Shown here: positions 25,716 to 35,280 of the stretch, piece after piece
How positions within the stretch are numbered: position 1 is the first letter of the stretch
How the letters are laid out: each line of letters begins with the position of its first letter
NCBI GenBank assembly: GCA_900541035.1
Contig: UQIN01000014.1
Coordinates: 1-64,000 of the forward strand
DNA: 64,000 nucleotides
DNA from: an uncultured Collinsella sp.
GTDB lineage: Bacteria; Actinomycetota; Coriobacteriia; Coriobacteriales; Coriobacteriaceae
Direction: 5' to 3'
Made by a program: the position numbers and the translations under genes
Notes under the pieces: generated by a model
Databases searched by the model: none
What the model was told of the DNA's origin: nothing
What the model saw: the letters and a program-made list of their open reading frames with translations, nothing else

Positions 25716-26354
25716 CTAGACCGAAAAGACGATCTTGCGGCAGTTCCAGAAGTACTGGGCGCCCGAGATAACGGTCAGGACAACGGCAACGGCGTACAGG
25801 AAGCGCGACACCGAGTAGATGCCGAGCGTCAGCGCCACCGGGCCAAGGTGCAAGCCGGCCATCGCAAAGACGCACAGATAACCGCAGATGGAGACCATCG
25901 TGGTCGCCGTCTTGTACTTGCCGAGCTTATCGGCCGCAACGACCACACCGGCCGCACTCGCGACCATGCGAAGGGCGCTCACCAGAAGCTCACGGAACAG
26001 GATAATGAACACGGACCACACGGTCACCGCGCCAAAATCCAAGAACAGCAGCAGGGCCGAAAACACGAGCAGCTTATCGGCGATGGGGTCCAAGAATTTA
26101 CCGAAGTCGGTGATCTCGTTGCGCGAACGCGCCAGATAACCGTCGACCTTATCGGTGCACGACAGGATCACATACAGAATGAAGGCAGCGGCGGCGAGCG
26201 GGCCGTCGAAGGCGCTCCAATCCGTACCGGCAACACTCGTGTGAGAAAGCGCCGACACGATCATGAACACCGGGATAAAGACGATGCGAACGCACGTCAC
26301 GATGTTGGCGGGCGTCCAAACACTCGTCAGTTCCTTATTGCTCTCGTTTGCCAC
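25716..26354 (-). CDS. pgsA: CDP-diacylglycerol-glycerol-3-phosphate 3-phosphatidyltransferase
   Basis: This enzyme makes phosphatidylglycerol phosphate, the first step to phosphatidylglycerol. The 212-residue membrane protein has the full CDP-alcohol motif in DKVDGYLARSRNEITDFGKF followed by LDPIADKLL, with hydrophobic helices around it. It starts with GTG, with TAGGAGAG before it, nine bases after the rimO stop. The location between rimO and cinA supports the PgsA name over the paralogue at 4801. Confidence 0.92.
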   Translation of the reverse strand: MANESNKELTSVWTPANIVTCVRIVFIPVFMIVSALSHTSVAGTDWSAFDGPLAAAAFILYVILSCTDKVDGYLARSRNEITDFGKFLDPIADKLLVFSALLLFLDFGAVTVWSVFIILFRELLVSALRMVASAAGVVVAADKLGKYKTATTMVSICGYLCVFAMAGLHLGPVALTLGIYSVSRFLYAVAVVLTVISGAQYFWNCRKIVFSV

Positions 26355-26363
26355 GATGCTCTC

Positions 26364-27713
26364 CTACTCCACAACATGGCCGATAAGCTCATAGCAGAAG
26401 CTATCGGTAAACTCGACAGTCAGAATATCGCCCACAGATGCCTCGCTGGCATCCAGATGCACCGCGCCATCGGAATCGGGCGCCTGGAACCAGGCATGGC
26501 CGATCAGCTCGGCGCCGTCCTCGGTTTCTTCGATACCGTCGACGATCACCTGGGCGCGCTCGCCCACATGTGCGGCGGTGGCGGCAAAACCGAGCGACTC
26601 GGCCAGGTCCATGGCAACCTGGGCGCGCTCGAGCTTGACCTCTTCGTCGACCTGACCCTCCATCTTAGCGGCCAGGCTGCCCTCCTCCTGCGAGTAGGCA
26701 AAGACGCTCGTGTAGTCAAAGCCGACGGTGTCCATAAAGTCGATAAGATCACGAAACTCGTCGTCGGTCTCGGTCGGGAAGCCGACCATGGCCGTGGAGC
26801 GAATCACGATACCGGGGATGCGCTCGCGAAGGTCGCGGAACAGATCCTCGAGCTCCTGGCGCGAACCGGAGCGACGCATGGCCTTGAGGATGCGCGCGTC
26901 GCAGTGCTGCACGGGGATATCGATATAGGGCAGCACCTCGGGCGTATCGCGTATCGTCTCGATGAGTTCGTCAGTCATGCCCTCGGGCTGCAGGTAGAGC
27001 ACGCGGACCCAGACGTTGTGCGGGCGCACGGCCTCAGCGACGGCACGCAGCAGCTGTGCCAGATTGCGCGGCGAGCCATCGGCGACGTCCTCGTCGGCAT
27101 AGTCGGTACCCCAGATGCCCGTGTCCTGGCCGATCAGCACGATCTCACGCACGCCGCCGGCAACCAGATCGCGCACCTCGGAGATAATGCTCTCGGCATT
27201 GCGCGAATGATAGCGACCGCGAATGTAGGGGATCATGCAGAAGCTGCAGAAGCGATTGCAGCCATCGGAGATCTTGACGTAGGCGACAGCGCCCTCGACA
27301 GTGCGCTTGACCTGCGGAATATAGGCAGCGATCTCACGCTCGACACCCAGTACGCCATCGATGACCGCCACGATGCCGTCCTCCTCGTCGGCCTTCACAA
27401 AGGCAGCGACCTCGGGCAGCTCGTCAGGCAGGTCGTCGCCATAGCGCGACGGCACACAGCCGCACATGACGATGGGGCAAGAACGAACGCCGTCCTGAAC
27501 CTCGTTGGCGAGCTCGAGCGTGGTCTCGATGCTCTCGGACGTTGCGGAAGCGAGGAACGAGCATGTATTGACGATGGCGATATCGGCATCCTGCGGATCG
27601 AATGCCTCCTCGTAGCCCGCGGCGGTCAAAAGAGAACGCATGCGGTCGGTGTCAACCTCGTTCTTAGCGCACCCGAGGGTGATGTAGAGCACGGAGCCCA
27701 ACGGTGTATCCAT
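26364..27713 (-). CDS. rimO: Ribosomal protein S12 methylthiotransferase RimO
   Basis: This radical SAM enzyme methylthiolates the conserved Asp of ribosomal protein S12. The 449-residue protein has the UPF0004 N-terminus (YITLGCAKNEVDTDRM), the cluster motif CNRFCSFCMIPYIRGRYHSR and a C-terminal TRAM domain. The LGCAKNEVD form separates it from MiaB, which is encoded at 18353. pgsA follows by nine bases. Confidence 0.95.
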   Translation of the reverse strand: MDTPLGSVLYITLGCAKNEVDTDRMRSLLTAAGYEEAFDPQDADIAIVNTCSFLASATSESIETTLELANEVQDGVRSCPIVMCGCVPSRYGDDLPDELPEVAAFVKADEEDGIVAVIDGVLGVEREIAAYIPQVKRTVEGAVAYVKISDGCNRFCSFCMIPYIRGRYHSRNAESIISEVRDLVAGGVREIVLIGQDTGIWGTDYADEDVADGSPRNLAQLLRAVAEAVRPHNVWVRVLYLQPEGMTDELIETIRDTPEVLPYIDIPVQHCDARILKAMRRSGSRQELEDLFRDLRERIPGIVIRSTAMVGFPTETDDEFRDLIDFMDTVGFDYTSVFAYSQEEGSLAAKMEGQVDEEVKLERAQVAMDLAESLGFAATAAHVGERAQVIVDGIEETEDGAELIGHAWFQAPDSDGAVHLDASEASVGDILTVEFTDSFCYELIGHVVE

Positions 27714-27740
27714 GTTGGAGAGCAGTCCTTTCGATTGATA

Positions 27741-28238
27741 TTAGCGGTAGTTGGTGAACTGCAGCGGCTGGCCGTAGTCCTGGTCGCGCAGGAACTGGAT
27801 CACAGTCTGCAACGCGTCCTTCGAAGCAGAGGAAACACGCAGCTTGTCGGCCTCGATGGTCACCTTGACCTTGAGCTTTTGGTCCTTGATGTCCTTGTTG
27901 ATCTTCTTGGCGGTCGCCTGGTCGATGCCCTCGACGATATGGCCGAGCACGCGCACGGTGCCGCCCGACGCCGCCTGCGGAGCATCCCACGAGACAGCCT
28001 TGAGGTCAATGCCGCGCTTGATGAGCTTGGAGCTCAACACGTCGATAATCTGTTTGGAGACAAAGTCGGCCGGGGCGTTGATCGTAAAGAGCTTGTCGCC
28101 CTTCGAAAGCTCGATCGTGGCACCGGAATCCTTAAGGTCATAGCGCTGGAAAATCTCGCGCGTGGTCTGCTGGAAGGAGTTGTCGACCTCTTGCATGTTG
28201 ACCTCGGACACGACGTCGAAGCTGGAATCTTTAGCCAT
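27741..28238 (-). CDS. yajQ: YajQ family nucleotide-binding protein
   Basis: This 165-residue protein matches YajQ/DUF520 over its length (DSSFDVVSEVNMQEVDNSFQ, YDLKDSGATIELS, INKDIKDQKLKVKVTIEADK, LRDQDYGQPLQFTNYR). Family members bind nucleic acid or nucleotides, and some bind cyclic di-GMP. GAAAGGAAAC precedes the ATG. It lies between the rodZ-like gene and rimO. Confidence 0.92.
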   Translation of the reverse strand: MAKDSSFDVVSEVNMQEVDNSFQQTTREIFQRYDLKDSGATIELSKGDKLFTINAPADFVSKQIIDVLSSKLIKRGIDLKAVSWDAPQAASGGTVRVLGHIVEGIDQATAKKINKDIKDQKLKVKVTIEADKLRVSSASKDALQTVIQFLRDQDYGQPLQFTNYR

Positions 28239-28264
28239 GATGTTTCCTTTCGCGTACGAGCGGC

Positions 28265-29776
28265 TTAGTAGCTATCGTACGAATAGTCGGTAGAATCGCT
28301 GGGCGTCTGACCGTCAGTTGCGGTATCTGCGCCATCCGTGGACTGGGCATCGGTACCGTCGGCGGTATCGGTACCATCGGTGGTGTCGGTACCATCAGAA
28401 CTTTCACCATTCTCGGAATCAGTCGTCTCCTTCTTGGGAACGGTGATCGTCACACGCGCCACGCCCGAGGTCTTGGTATCGTAACGAACCTTTTCACCGT
28501 TCTTGGTAACGGTGACATCGGAAGGCTTGGACGTGGTGATCTCGATTGAGGACTCGGGCGTGTACTCCTGCTCAAAGGGGCCAGTCGCCTGAGCGCCATA
28601 GACCGACTTGCCGTCGACCTTGACCTCAATCCACGCGGTCTTTCCCTTGGCAACGGAGACCTTGACCTTCGTGACCTCGTTCTCTTCCTTCTTGGCCGTC
28701 GTCTTGGTAGCGTCCGAATCAGTCGACTCATCCGTCGCCTCATCGGTGTCTTCGTCCTCGTCGACCGTTTCGGTCTTCTTAGAAGACTTCTTAGTCGTCG
28801 TCTTGGTGGCAGTGGGCGTCTCGGGCGTGGTCTCGGGCGCCGAAGATGCGCAGCCGCGCAGAAACACCACGATGAGCACGATCAGCAGCAACGCCACGGC
28901 ACCGATGCCGGCGTAGACGATACGCGGATCGAGCCCGTTGTTTTGAGGAGTACGGGATCCGCCGCGTCCACGACCGGAACTGTTGCGGCCGCCTCCCTGA
29001 GGCATACGACCGCGATTGCTATCGGGACGGCCGCGATAGCCACCCTGGCCCTGAAGGCTGCGCTGACCCGAGCGGGGCGCAAGCTCACCGCGGCCTTGAT
29101 AGCCACGCTGGCCCGAACGCGGAGCCGAAGAGCGCTGACCATACGGCTGTGATTGAGAGCGAAGACGCGGCGTCACCTGCGTGGTATCGGCATCCGCATA
29201 GCCACCGCGAGAGCGTCCGGTGGAGACACCACGGTGACCGCGATCGGAATAGCCGCCGTCGCCGTAGCCGACACGAGGGTCACGCGCCACGCCGCGGGCA
29301 GCGGGAAGTGCACGGTCCTCGGGCATCGGCGTACTGCGGAACCGGTCACGCTGTGAGCGAATCTCCTCTCCCGAACCCGTCTCAGTAATATAACCGGCCT
29401 GCTGAGGACGCTGTCCATAGCGGGTCGAACGACCGCCCTGAACCATCAGGAAGCGCCCGTTATCGACCGAGGAACGCGAATTGACGTAGCCGGCGGCGTC
29501 CTGAAAACGACCGCCCTGCTGCGACGTTTCGCGTTCGTATGCCATCAGGTCGTCAAAGTAGGCATTGACGACCTCGCGCGGATTGAGGCCCAAAAAGCGA
29601 GCATAGCTCGAAATCATGCCCTGTGCATAGCCGCGCGGCGGCATCGAAGCAAAGTTACCGGTCTCGAAAAACTCGATGATCTGCGGCCTGATTTTGATGG
29701 TGTTGGCGACCTGCTGAATGGAAAGGCCCATTCGGCGACGCTGCTCGAGCAGCATGTCACCAAAGCGTGCAGCCAT
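28265..29776 (-). CDS. RodZ-like protein with Arg/Gly-rich central region
   Basis: This 503-residue membrane protein has an N-terminal RodZ-type helix-turn-helix (LEQRRRMGLSIQQVANTIKI), then about 170 residues rich in Arg, Gly, Ser and Gln with many RG/RGG/GR steps, one transmembrane helix (IVYAGIGAVALLLIVLIVVF), a Thr/Lys/Asp linker, a DUF4115 domain and a Thr/Asp/Gly-rich tail. RodZ links the cytoskeleton to peptidoglycan synthesis; the long RG-rich segment is not part of the usual RodZ plan and is probably disordered. Its ATG overlaps the ftsK stop (TGATG). Confidence 0.82.
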   Translation of the reverse strand: MAARFGDMLLEQRRRMGLSIQQVANTIKIRPQIIEFFETGNFASMPPRGYAQGMISSYARFLGLNPREVVNAYFDDLMAYERETSQQGGRFQDAAGYVNSRSSVDNGRFLMVQGGRSTRYGQRPQQAGYITETGSGEEIRSQRDRFRSTPMPEDRALPAARGVARDPRVGYGDGGYSDRGHRGVSTGRSRGGYADADTTQVTPRLRSQSQPYGQRSSAPRSGQRGYQGRGELAPRSGQRSLQGQGGYRGRPDSNRGRMPQGGGRNSSGRGRGGSRTPQNNGLDPRIVYAGIGAVALLLIVLIVVFLRGCASSAPETTPETPTATKTTTKKSSKKTETVDEDEDTDEATDESTDSDATKTTAKKEENEVTKVKVSVAKGKTAWIEVKVDGKSVYGAQATGPFEQEYTPESSIEITTSKPSDVTVTKNGEKVRYDTKTSGVARVTITVPKKETTDSENGESSDGTDTTDGTDTADGTDAQSTDGADTATDGQTPSDSTDYSYDSY

Positions 29777-32556
29777 CAGAATCCTCCAAACTCACGATCT
29801 TCACGTGCCATCTCGGCGTCGACAGATTCCAGCGCGGCAAGCCCCTCCTCGTCCAACAGGACCTCGCGCGGCTTGGAACCGTCGGGCGGGCCGACGACAC
29901 CCTTTTCTTCCAGCATGTCCATAATACGCCCGGCACGCGCATAGCCAACCTTCAGACGACGTTGCAGGCCAGATGTGGAGCCCAGCTGCGATTCCACCAC
30001 AATATGGGCGGCTTCCCAAATGAGCGGATCATCGTCTTGCGGCTCAGCTACTCCGGTGCGGACAATGCCGCCGCCACCCACCATGGACATGGAAGCGGGC
30101 GCCACGGCAGACAGGATCTCCTCGTGGTAGTCGGGCTCGCTCTGCGACTTGACGAACTCGACAATCTCGTTGATTTCGTCATCCGAGACAAAGCATCCCT
30201 GGATACGGCGAGGCTTGCCCCAGTCGACCTTGGAGAACAGCATGTCGCCCAAACCGGTGAGCTTTTCGGCACCCATCTGGTCGATGATGACGCGCGAGTC
30301 GATGCCCGTGGCGACGTTAAAGGCGATGCGGTTGGTGATGTTGGCCTTGATGAGGCCCGTCACCACGTTTGAGCTGGGACGCTGCGTGGCCACGATAAGA
30401 TGAATACCGGCGGCACGGCCCAGCTGCGCAATACGCACAATCGAGGCCTCGACATCCTTGCCGGCGACCATCATCAGGTCCGAAAGCTCGTCGATGATAA
30501 TGACCAGATAGGGCATCTTTTGCGGCGGGTTGTCGTAATGCTCAAACTCGCCGGCGGCCTGCTTTTCGTTGTAGGTCGAGATCTTACGCACGTTAAGGCG
30601 CTCGAAGACCTTCAGGCGACGCTCCATCTCGGACACGGCCCATTGCAGAGCGCTCGCGGCCTGCTTGGGCTCGGTCACCACGGGGACATAGAGATGCGGG
30701 AGACCGTTATAGCCCGCAAGCTCGACGCGCTTGGGGTCGACCATGATCAGGCGAACGTCCTCGGGAAGGGCGCGCATGAGCAGGGTCGTGATGATGGAAT
30801 TGATCATCACCGACTTACCAGAACCGGTCGTACCGGCAATCAGCAGGTGGGGCATCTTGGCGAGGTCAGCGACAACCGGCGTGCCCTCGGCATCGCGGCC
30901 GATGGCGAGCTCGAGCGGACCGCCCTTAACATAGGGCAGCACGTCGCCCAGATTGACGTTTTGGCGCTTGCGATTGGGAATCTCGATGCCCACGAGCGAG
31001 GTGCCGGGGATCGGGGCAAAGATACGCACCGACTGGGCAGCGAGCGAAAGCGCGATATCGTCCTCGAGGCTCGAGATCTTACTCACGCGCTCGCCCTCAC
31101 CGGGCTGCAGCTTAAAGGTCGTGACCGTTGGGCCGGCAATCCAGCCGACGACGCGAGCGCTACGGCCAAACTCAAGCAAGGTGGACTGCAGTGACTCAGC
31201 GGTCTGCTCCAGCTCCTTGTCCGAAGACGCGGCAGAAGCCGACTGCGGGTTGGCATGAAGGATTTCGAGCGGCGGAAGCTTGAGACCGTCCTCTTCTTCG
31301 CCCTCGTTATCTGCGGCGCCGCCGTCCGCTCCCCCATCGCTAGCCGCAGCCGATTCGACAGCACTCGAGGCAGACGCATCGGCAACCTTGGGATGCTTCA
31401 AGAAGTCGGGGATCTGAGGTGCTGCCGAAACAGGATTCACGGCAAACGGCGGCTCGGACTCGTCGATCTTATCGGGGTCGTCTTCCATCGAAAGCTGACC
31501 AGTTACCTGGTCGCGCTTTGCATGGCGGCGCGGCAGCAAAGTTGTCTTTGCGGTCTCAATCGGAGCCTCGTCATCCTCGTCATCGCCCTCGGTGAGCTCA
31601 ATCTCGCTATCGGACCAAGACGGGTCGGGCTCGCTCGTGTTGAGTTTGGGCGTGGCCTTGCCCTTCTTACCATGACGACGCGGCAGCAGCGTCGTCTTAG
31701 CGCGCTCGGCCTCCACGGCATCGGATACGTCGACAAACGGATCCTCGTCCTCGTCGTCATCGTCCAAAACCGGGTCCACATCGTTGCCCATAACCGTGGT
31801 CACGGCAGCATCGGAGCCCTTTTGACGAAGAATGCTCAGGTGCGGACGGGCAACACCGGGCACCGACAGGGCTTCGTCGTCACCCCACGGGCTGGCGTTA
31901 ACATCGGCACGACGGCGCTCGGCAAAATCGGCCGCACGGTCGCGAGCAGAGCGCAGCACGCCACCCACCGAAAAGCCGATGATGACAAAACCAACGACGG
32001 CCAGACCCAACAGGACCACCATCGCGATAGGCTTACCCAGGGCATTCTGCAGCGCACTCGCAATAAACGCACCGATGTAGCCACCCGAGGCGGACAGATT
32101 TTGCGGCGTGAACATAAGATCGCACGAGTCGCTCGTACCCGGCACCATCAGCGAAAGAATGGAGACGACGGCGATAAAGACCACGGCTCCGCCCGCGACC
32201 GAGCGAATGTTGAGCGGCGAGTCCTCGCCTAAAAAGAGCGTGGCGGCAAACAGCAAAATGACGATCGGCAGCACGTAGGCGCCCAGGCCAAAGCCAAGGT
32301 GGTAGAAACCGGCAACCGCAGCCGTAACGGGCGCAGTCGCCGGGGAAATCACGGCAATGAAGGACGCAATCGCCAAAACGGCGATGACCACGCCGGCGAT
32401 ATCGCGGTTGGCCGAGGGCTCGACCAAGGGCTCAAAATCATCGAAGTCCGCCTCGTGGCCCTTATTGGCACGCAGATGGGAACCGGCACCCTTAGCAGAT
32501 GCCGGTTGGTTATTGGCCTTATTTCCTTTGGCGTTTTGTGCAGATCCGCGCGCCAA
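29776..32556 (-). CDS. ftsK: DNA translocase FtsK/SpoIIIE
   Basis: This ATP-driven DNA pump clears chromosomes from the division septum. The 926-residue protein has four N-terminal transmembrane helices, an acidic/Pro linker in which TAKTTLLPRRH-like segments occur twice, the RecA-like motor (Walker A IAGTTGSGKSVMINS; Walker B LVIIIDELSDLMMVAG) and a C-terminal gamma winged helix (KVGYARAGRIMDMLEEKGVV). It starts with TTG, one base after the rnj stop, behind GGAGG. The rodZ-like gene overlaps its stop. Confidence 0.94.
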   Translation of the reverse strand: MARGSAQNAKGNKANNQPASAKGAGSHLRANKGHEADFDDFEPLVEPSANRDIAGVVIAVLAIASFIAVISPATAPVTAAVAGFYHLGFGLGAYVLPIVILLFAATLFLGEDSPLNIRSVAGGAVVFIAVVSILSLMVPGTSDSCDLMFTPQNLSASGGYIGAFIASALQNALGKPIAMVVLLGLAVVGFVIIGFSVGGVLRSARDRAADFAERRRADVNASPWGDDEALSVPGVARPHLSILRQKGSDAAVTTVMGNDVDPVLDDDDEDEDPFVDVSDAVEAERAKTTLLPRRHGKKGKATPKLNTSEPDPSWSDSEIELTEGDDEDDEAPIETAKTTLLPRRHAKRDQVTGQLSMEDDPDKIDESEPPFAVNPVSAAPQIPDFLKHPKVADASASSAVESAAASDGGADGGAADNEGEEEDGLKLPPLEILHANPQSASAASSDKELEQTAESLQSTLLEFGRSARVVGWIAGPTVTTFKLQPGEGERVSKISSLEDDIALSLAAQSVRIFAPIPGTSLVGIEIPNRKRQNVNLGDVLPYVKGGPLELAIGRDAEGTPVVADLAKMPHLLIAGTTGSGKSVMINSIITTLLMRALPEDVRLIMVDPKRVELAGYNGLPHLYVPVVTEPKQAASALQWAVSEMERRLKVFERLNVRKISTYNEKQAAGEFEHYDNPPQKMPYLVIIIDELSDLMMVAGKDVEASIVRIAQLGRAAGIHLIVATQRPSSNVVTGLIKANITNRIAFNVATGIDSRVIIDQMGAEKLTGLGDMLFSKVDWGKPRRIQGCFVSDDEINEIVEFVKSQSEPDYHEEILSAVAPASMSMVGGGGIVRTGVAEPQDDDPLIWEAAHIVVESQLGSTSGLQRRLKVGYARAGRIMDMLEEKGVVGPPDGSKPREVLLDEEGLAALESVDAEMAREDREFGGF

Positions 32557-32557
32557 A

Positions 32558-34228
32558 CTAAACCTCCATGACGACCGGGATGATCATCGGACGGGTGCGC
32601 GTACGGCTCCAGATAAAGTTGGAGAGCGAATCGCGCACGGCCTTGCGAATGGCATCGGAGCCGCTGCTCGTAAAGCTGAACTTGCCCTTCTCGATCGTCT
32701 TCATAATGGACGCGGAGGCATCCTCGGAAAACTGGTCGTCGATGGCAAACGAGACGCCGCGGCCCGAGAACTCGATGGCCTCGATCTTCTTGTGCTTGAG
32801 CGAGACGATGGCAACGGCCGTGACCATACCGTCGTTGGCGAGCTTCTGACGATCGCGCAGGACGATGGGGTCGGTATCACCGATACGCAGGCCGTCGACG
32901 TAGACGACGCCGGACTCGACGGGCGTACCGCGCTTGACGATACCGCCGCGCATCTCGAGCATGTCGCCGTTATCGAGGATAAAGATATGATCGTCCTTGA
33001 TGCCCATCTTGCGGGCCAGCTGGGCATGGGCGCGCAGATGCACGGCCTCACCGTGAACCGGCATAAAGTAGGTGGGCTTGGCCATGGCCATCAGGAGCTT
33101 GAGCTCCTCCTGGCTACCGTGACCGGAGACGTGGACGAGAGCGCGGTTCTTATCCCACACGTCGCAGCCGAGCTTGGCCAGGCTGTTGACGACCTGCTGG
33201 ACGGCCTTCTCGTTGCCAGGAACGGGAGTTGCCGAGAGGATGACGGTATCGCCCTCGTGAATAGAGAGCGTCTTGTGCTCACCGTTGGCCATGCGGGACA
33301 GCGCCGACAGCGGCTCGCCCTGCGAACCGGTGCACATGACGACGATCTTATCGTCAGGCAGGTTATCGATATCAAAGGCATCGATAATATCGGCATCGTC
33401 GATGTTGAGGTAGCCAAGCTCGCGCGCCACGCGGGTATTGGTGAGCATAGAGCGTCCGGTCACGACAACCTTGCGGCCGCACTTGCGGGCGGCGTCGCAG
33501 ATCTGCTGCAGGCGATGGATATGGCTCGAGAACGACGCGACGAACACGCGGCCCGGGGCGTTCTTGATGGCGTGCAGCAGGTTGGGACCGACCTCGGCCT
33601 CGGACTTGGTAAAGCCGGGAACCGTGGCATTAGTGGAATCGGAAAGCAACAGGTCGATGCCCTGCTTGGCAAAGCGGCTGATAGCGGCATAGTCGGGCGT
33701 GACGCCGTCGATGGGCGTCTGGTCGAGCTTAAAGTCGCCGGTGTGCATAACGGTGCCCTGATTGGTGCGGATGAACACGCCCAGAGCGCCGGGGATGGAG
33801 TGCGTCATCGAGAAGAAGTCGAGTGAGATGCCGCCGAGGTTGACATGGCTGCCGCCCTTGACCTCGCGGAACTTGGGTGCGCGGATGCGGAACTCGGAAA
33901 GCTTGCCTTCGATAAAGCCAAGCGTCAGCTTGCTCGAGAAGATGGGCACCTTATTGTTGAGGTCCTGCAGCAGATACGGAAGCGAACCGGTGTGGTCCTC
34001 GTGGCCGTGGGTGACGACGATACCGCGGAGCTTCTCCTCGTTCTCCAGGACATAGGTGTAGTCAGGAAGCACCAGGTCGATACCGGGCTGGGAGTCATCC
34101 GGGAACATGAGGCCGGCGTCGACGAGCACCATGTCGTCGCCGCACTCGAAGACCGTCATGTTCTTGCCGATGCCGTCAAGGCCGCCGAGCGGGATGATCT
34201 TCAAGGGAGATGATTTTTTAGCTGCCAT
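32558..34228 (-). CDS. rnj: Ribonuclease J
   Basis: This metallo-beta-lactamase-fold nuclease has 5'-exo- and endonuclease activity in RNA maturation and decay. The 556-residue protein has VTHGHEDHTGSLPYLL (HxHxDH), MTHSIPGALGVFI, HTGDFKLD and a beta-CASP domain (TGSQGEPLSALSRMANGEH, VHVSGHGSQEEL, PVHGEAVHLRAHA). Its stop carries the ribosome binding site of ftsK, which starts one base later. Together with rny it supplies the RNA decay enzymes typical of bacteria without RNase E. Confidence 0.95.
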   Translation of the reverse strand: MAAKKSSPLKIIPLGGLDGIGKNMTVFECGDDMVLVDAGLMFPDDSQPGIDLVLPDYTYVLENEEKLRGIVVTHGHEDHTGSLPYLLQDLNNKVPIFSSKLTLGFIEGKLSEFRIRAPKFREVKGGSHVNLGGISLDFFSMTHSIPGALGVFIRTNQGTVMHTGDFKLDQTPIDGVTPDYAAISRFAKQGIDLLLSDSTNATVPGFTKSEAEVGPNLLHAIKNAPGRVFVASFSSHIHRLQQICDAARKCGRKVVVTGRSMLTNTRVARELGYLNIDDADIIDAFDIDNLPDDKIVVMCTGSQGEPLSALSRMANGEHKTLSIHEGDTVILSATPVPGNEKAVQQVVNSLAKLGCDVWDKNRALVHVSGHGSQEELKLLMAMAKPTYFMPVHGEAVHLRAHAQLARKMGIKDDHIFILDNGDMLEMRGGIVKRGTPVESGVVYVDGLRIGDTDPIVLRDRQKLANDGMVTAVAIVSLKHKKIEAIEFSGRGVSFAIDDQFSEDASASIMKTIEKGKFSFTSSGSDAIRKAVRDSLSNFIWSRTRTRPMIIPVVMEV

Positions 34229-34434
34229 AGGTTAGTGTGGTTTCCTTTCTTCGAAACGGGTCTGGAACAACCGACGGGGCGCTTCTGGCAAACCGACCGC
34301 CGGGAACGTACAAACATGCATCACTGAGTCGATGCAATAACCACAGTATGATACCCATTTGCACAACAACAGACCACCCATGCATCAAAGCCCCATCTGA
34401 ACCCGTCTATCCCGCCGGTCTGGGGCCATCGGGG

Positions 34435-34545
34435 CCGGGGCGGGTTAAGTTTGCTGCTCTACAGTCCTGCGCAAGACGGAAAGCACATTAAGTGCTTTCC
34501 TTTGCGTGCGGAACTCGCGACAAACTTAACCCCCGCCCTCAGCCC
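34435..34545. repeat. Compound hairpin element between rnj and the phosphoesterase
   Basis: Outer arms GGGTTAAGTTT (34442-34452) and AAACTTAACCC (34522-34532) pair perfectly, with GC-rich flanks that extend the pairing after a bulge. Inside, GGAAAGCAC (34478-34486) and GTGCTTTCC (34492-34500) form a second stem with loop ATTAA. The remaining intergenic DNA of 34229-34716 shows no gene. The role is unknown: a structured RNA leader of rnj or a mobile hairpin. Confidence 0.6.
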
Positions 34546-34676
34546 CGGAGACCCTCCCTGCCGTCACATTATTCAACCAGTTTTGCGGGCGTGCGCCGCT
34601 GCGCGGCTAGCCCGCGTGCTCCTCGGCGGGGTTGGTCTGATGGATCTTGTTGAACTTCTTACTTTGGCTCAAAGAA

Positions 34677-34711
34677 AAACGGGAGATGCGTTGTGCATCC
34701 CCCGTTTTTGT
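34677..34711 (-). terminator. Terminator after the phosphoesterase gene
   Basis: AAAACGGGAGATGC and GCATCCCCCGTTTT pair around CGTTGT with A/T tracts on both sides, six bases beyond the stop of the minus-strand gene. Confidence 0.85.
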
Positions 34712-34716
34712 TGCGG

Positions 34717-35184
34717 TTAGTCTAGGTCAATAAACTTGGTGCTTATGATCTTGCCGTCTTTTACTAGCATTCTGGCCATGGTGGGGCCTCGGGTGCCTCT
34801 GGGGTAGCTGGCGCTGCCCGGGTTGAGGACTAAGCAACGGCCCACTTGGGCTTCTTTGGTTACGTGGGTGTGGCCGTTGATGGCTACGTCTACGGATCCC
34901 ACCGGAAGGTCTTCGCGGTAGTGGGCTACGGCGAATTTGAGGCCTTCGTAGGTAAAGAGTGCAAGACGGTCTACATCGGGGCCGTAGTCGCGGTAGTAAT
35001 CGTTGTTGCCCAGTACAGCCCGCACGGGGGCGATGGTACATAGGTGCTCGTAGTCCATCTCTGACGTGAGGTCTCCGGCGTGGATAATCAGGTCTGCGCC
35101 CTCAAGCTCATCCAGGAGCGCAGGCGAAAGATAGCCGTGGGTGTCCGAGATGATGTCGATGCGCTTGGCGCTTGCACTGTTCAT
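34717..35184 (-). CDS. YfcE/MJ0936-family metallophosphoesterase
   Basis: This 155-residue calcineurin-like phosphodiesterase has the metal motifs DIISDTHG, IHAGDLT, LGNNDYY and INGHTHVT, and ends with LNPGSASYPRG, as in YfcE. The physiological substrate is unknown; family members cleave phosphodiesters in vitro. GGAAGGGAT precedes the ATG. Confidence 0.9.
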   Translation of the reverse strand: MNSASAKRIDIISDTHGYLSPALLDELEGADLIIHAGDLTSEMDYEHLCTIAPVRAVLGNNDYYRDYGPDVDRLALFTYEGLKFAVAHYREDLPVGSVDVAINGHTHVTKEAQVGRCLVLNPGSASYPRGTRGPTMARMLVKDGKIISTKFIDLD

Positions 35185-35223
35185 GGGATCCCTTCCGCAA
35201 AAAACGATTCGGCAGATACATAC

Positions 35224-35274
35224 AAAAAAGGCCCCACGGCTCCGCAGACGATGGGTCTACAGGGCTGCGGGGCC
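35224..35274 (-). terminator. Terminator after the first LytTR gene
   Basis: GGCCCC (35269-35274 on the complement) and GGGGCC (35230-35235) close a long stem that is followed on the minus strand by TTTTTT. Confidence 0.75.
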
Positions 35275-35280
35275 AGTGTG

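Noticed and set aside
25227..28268. 1013-codon plus-strand frame across pncC, pgsA, rimO and yajQ
   Set aside because: It spans four well-supported genes on the other strand and has no protein similarity.
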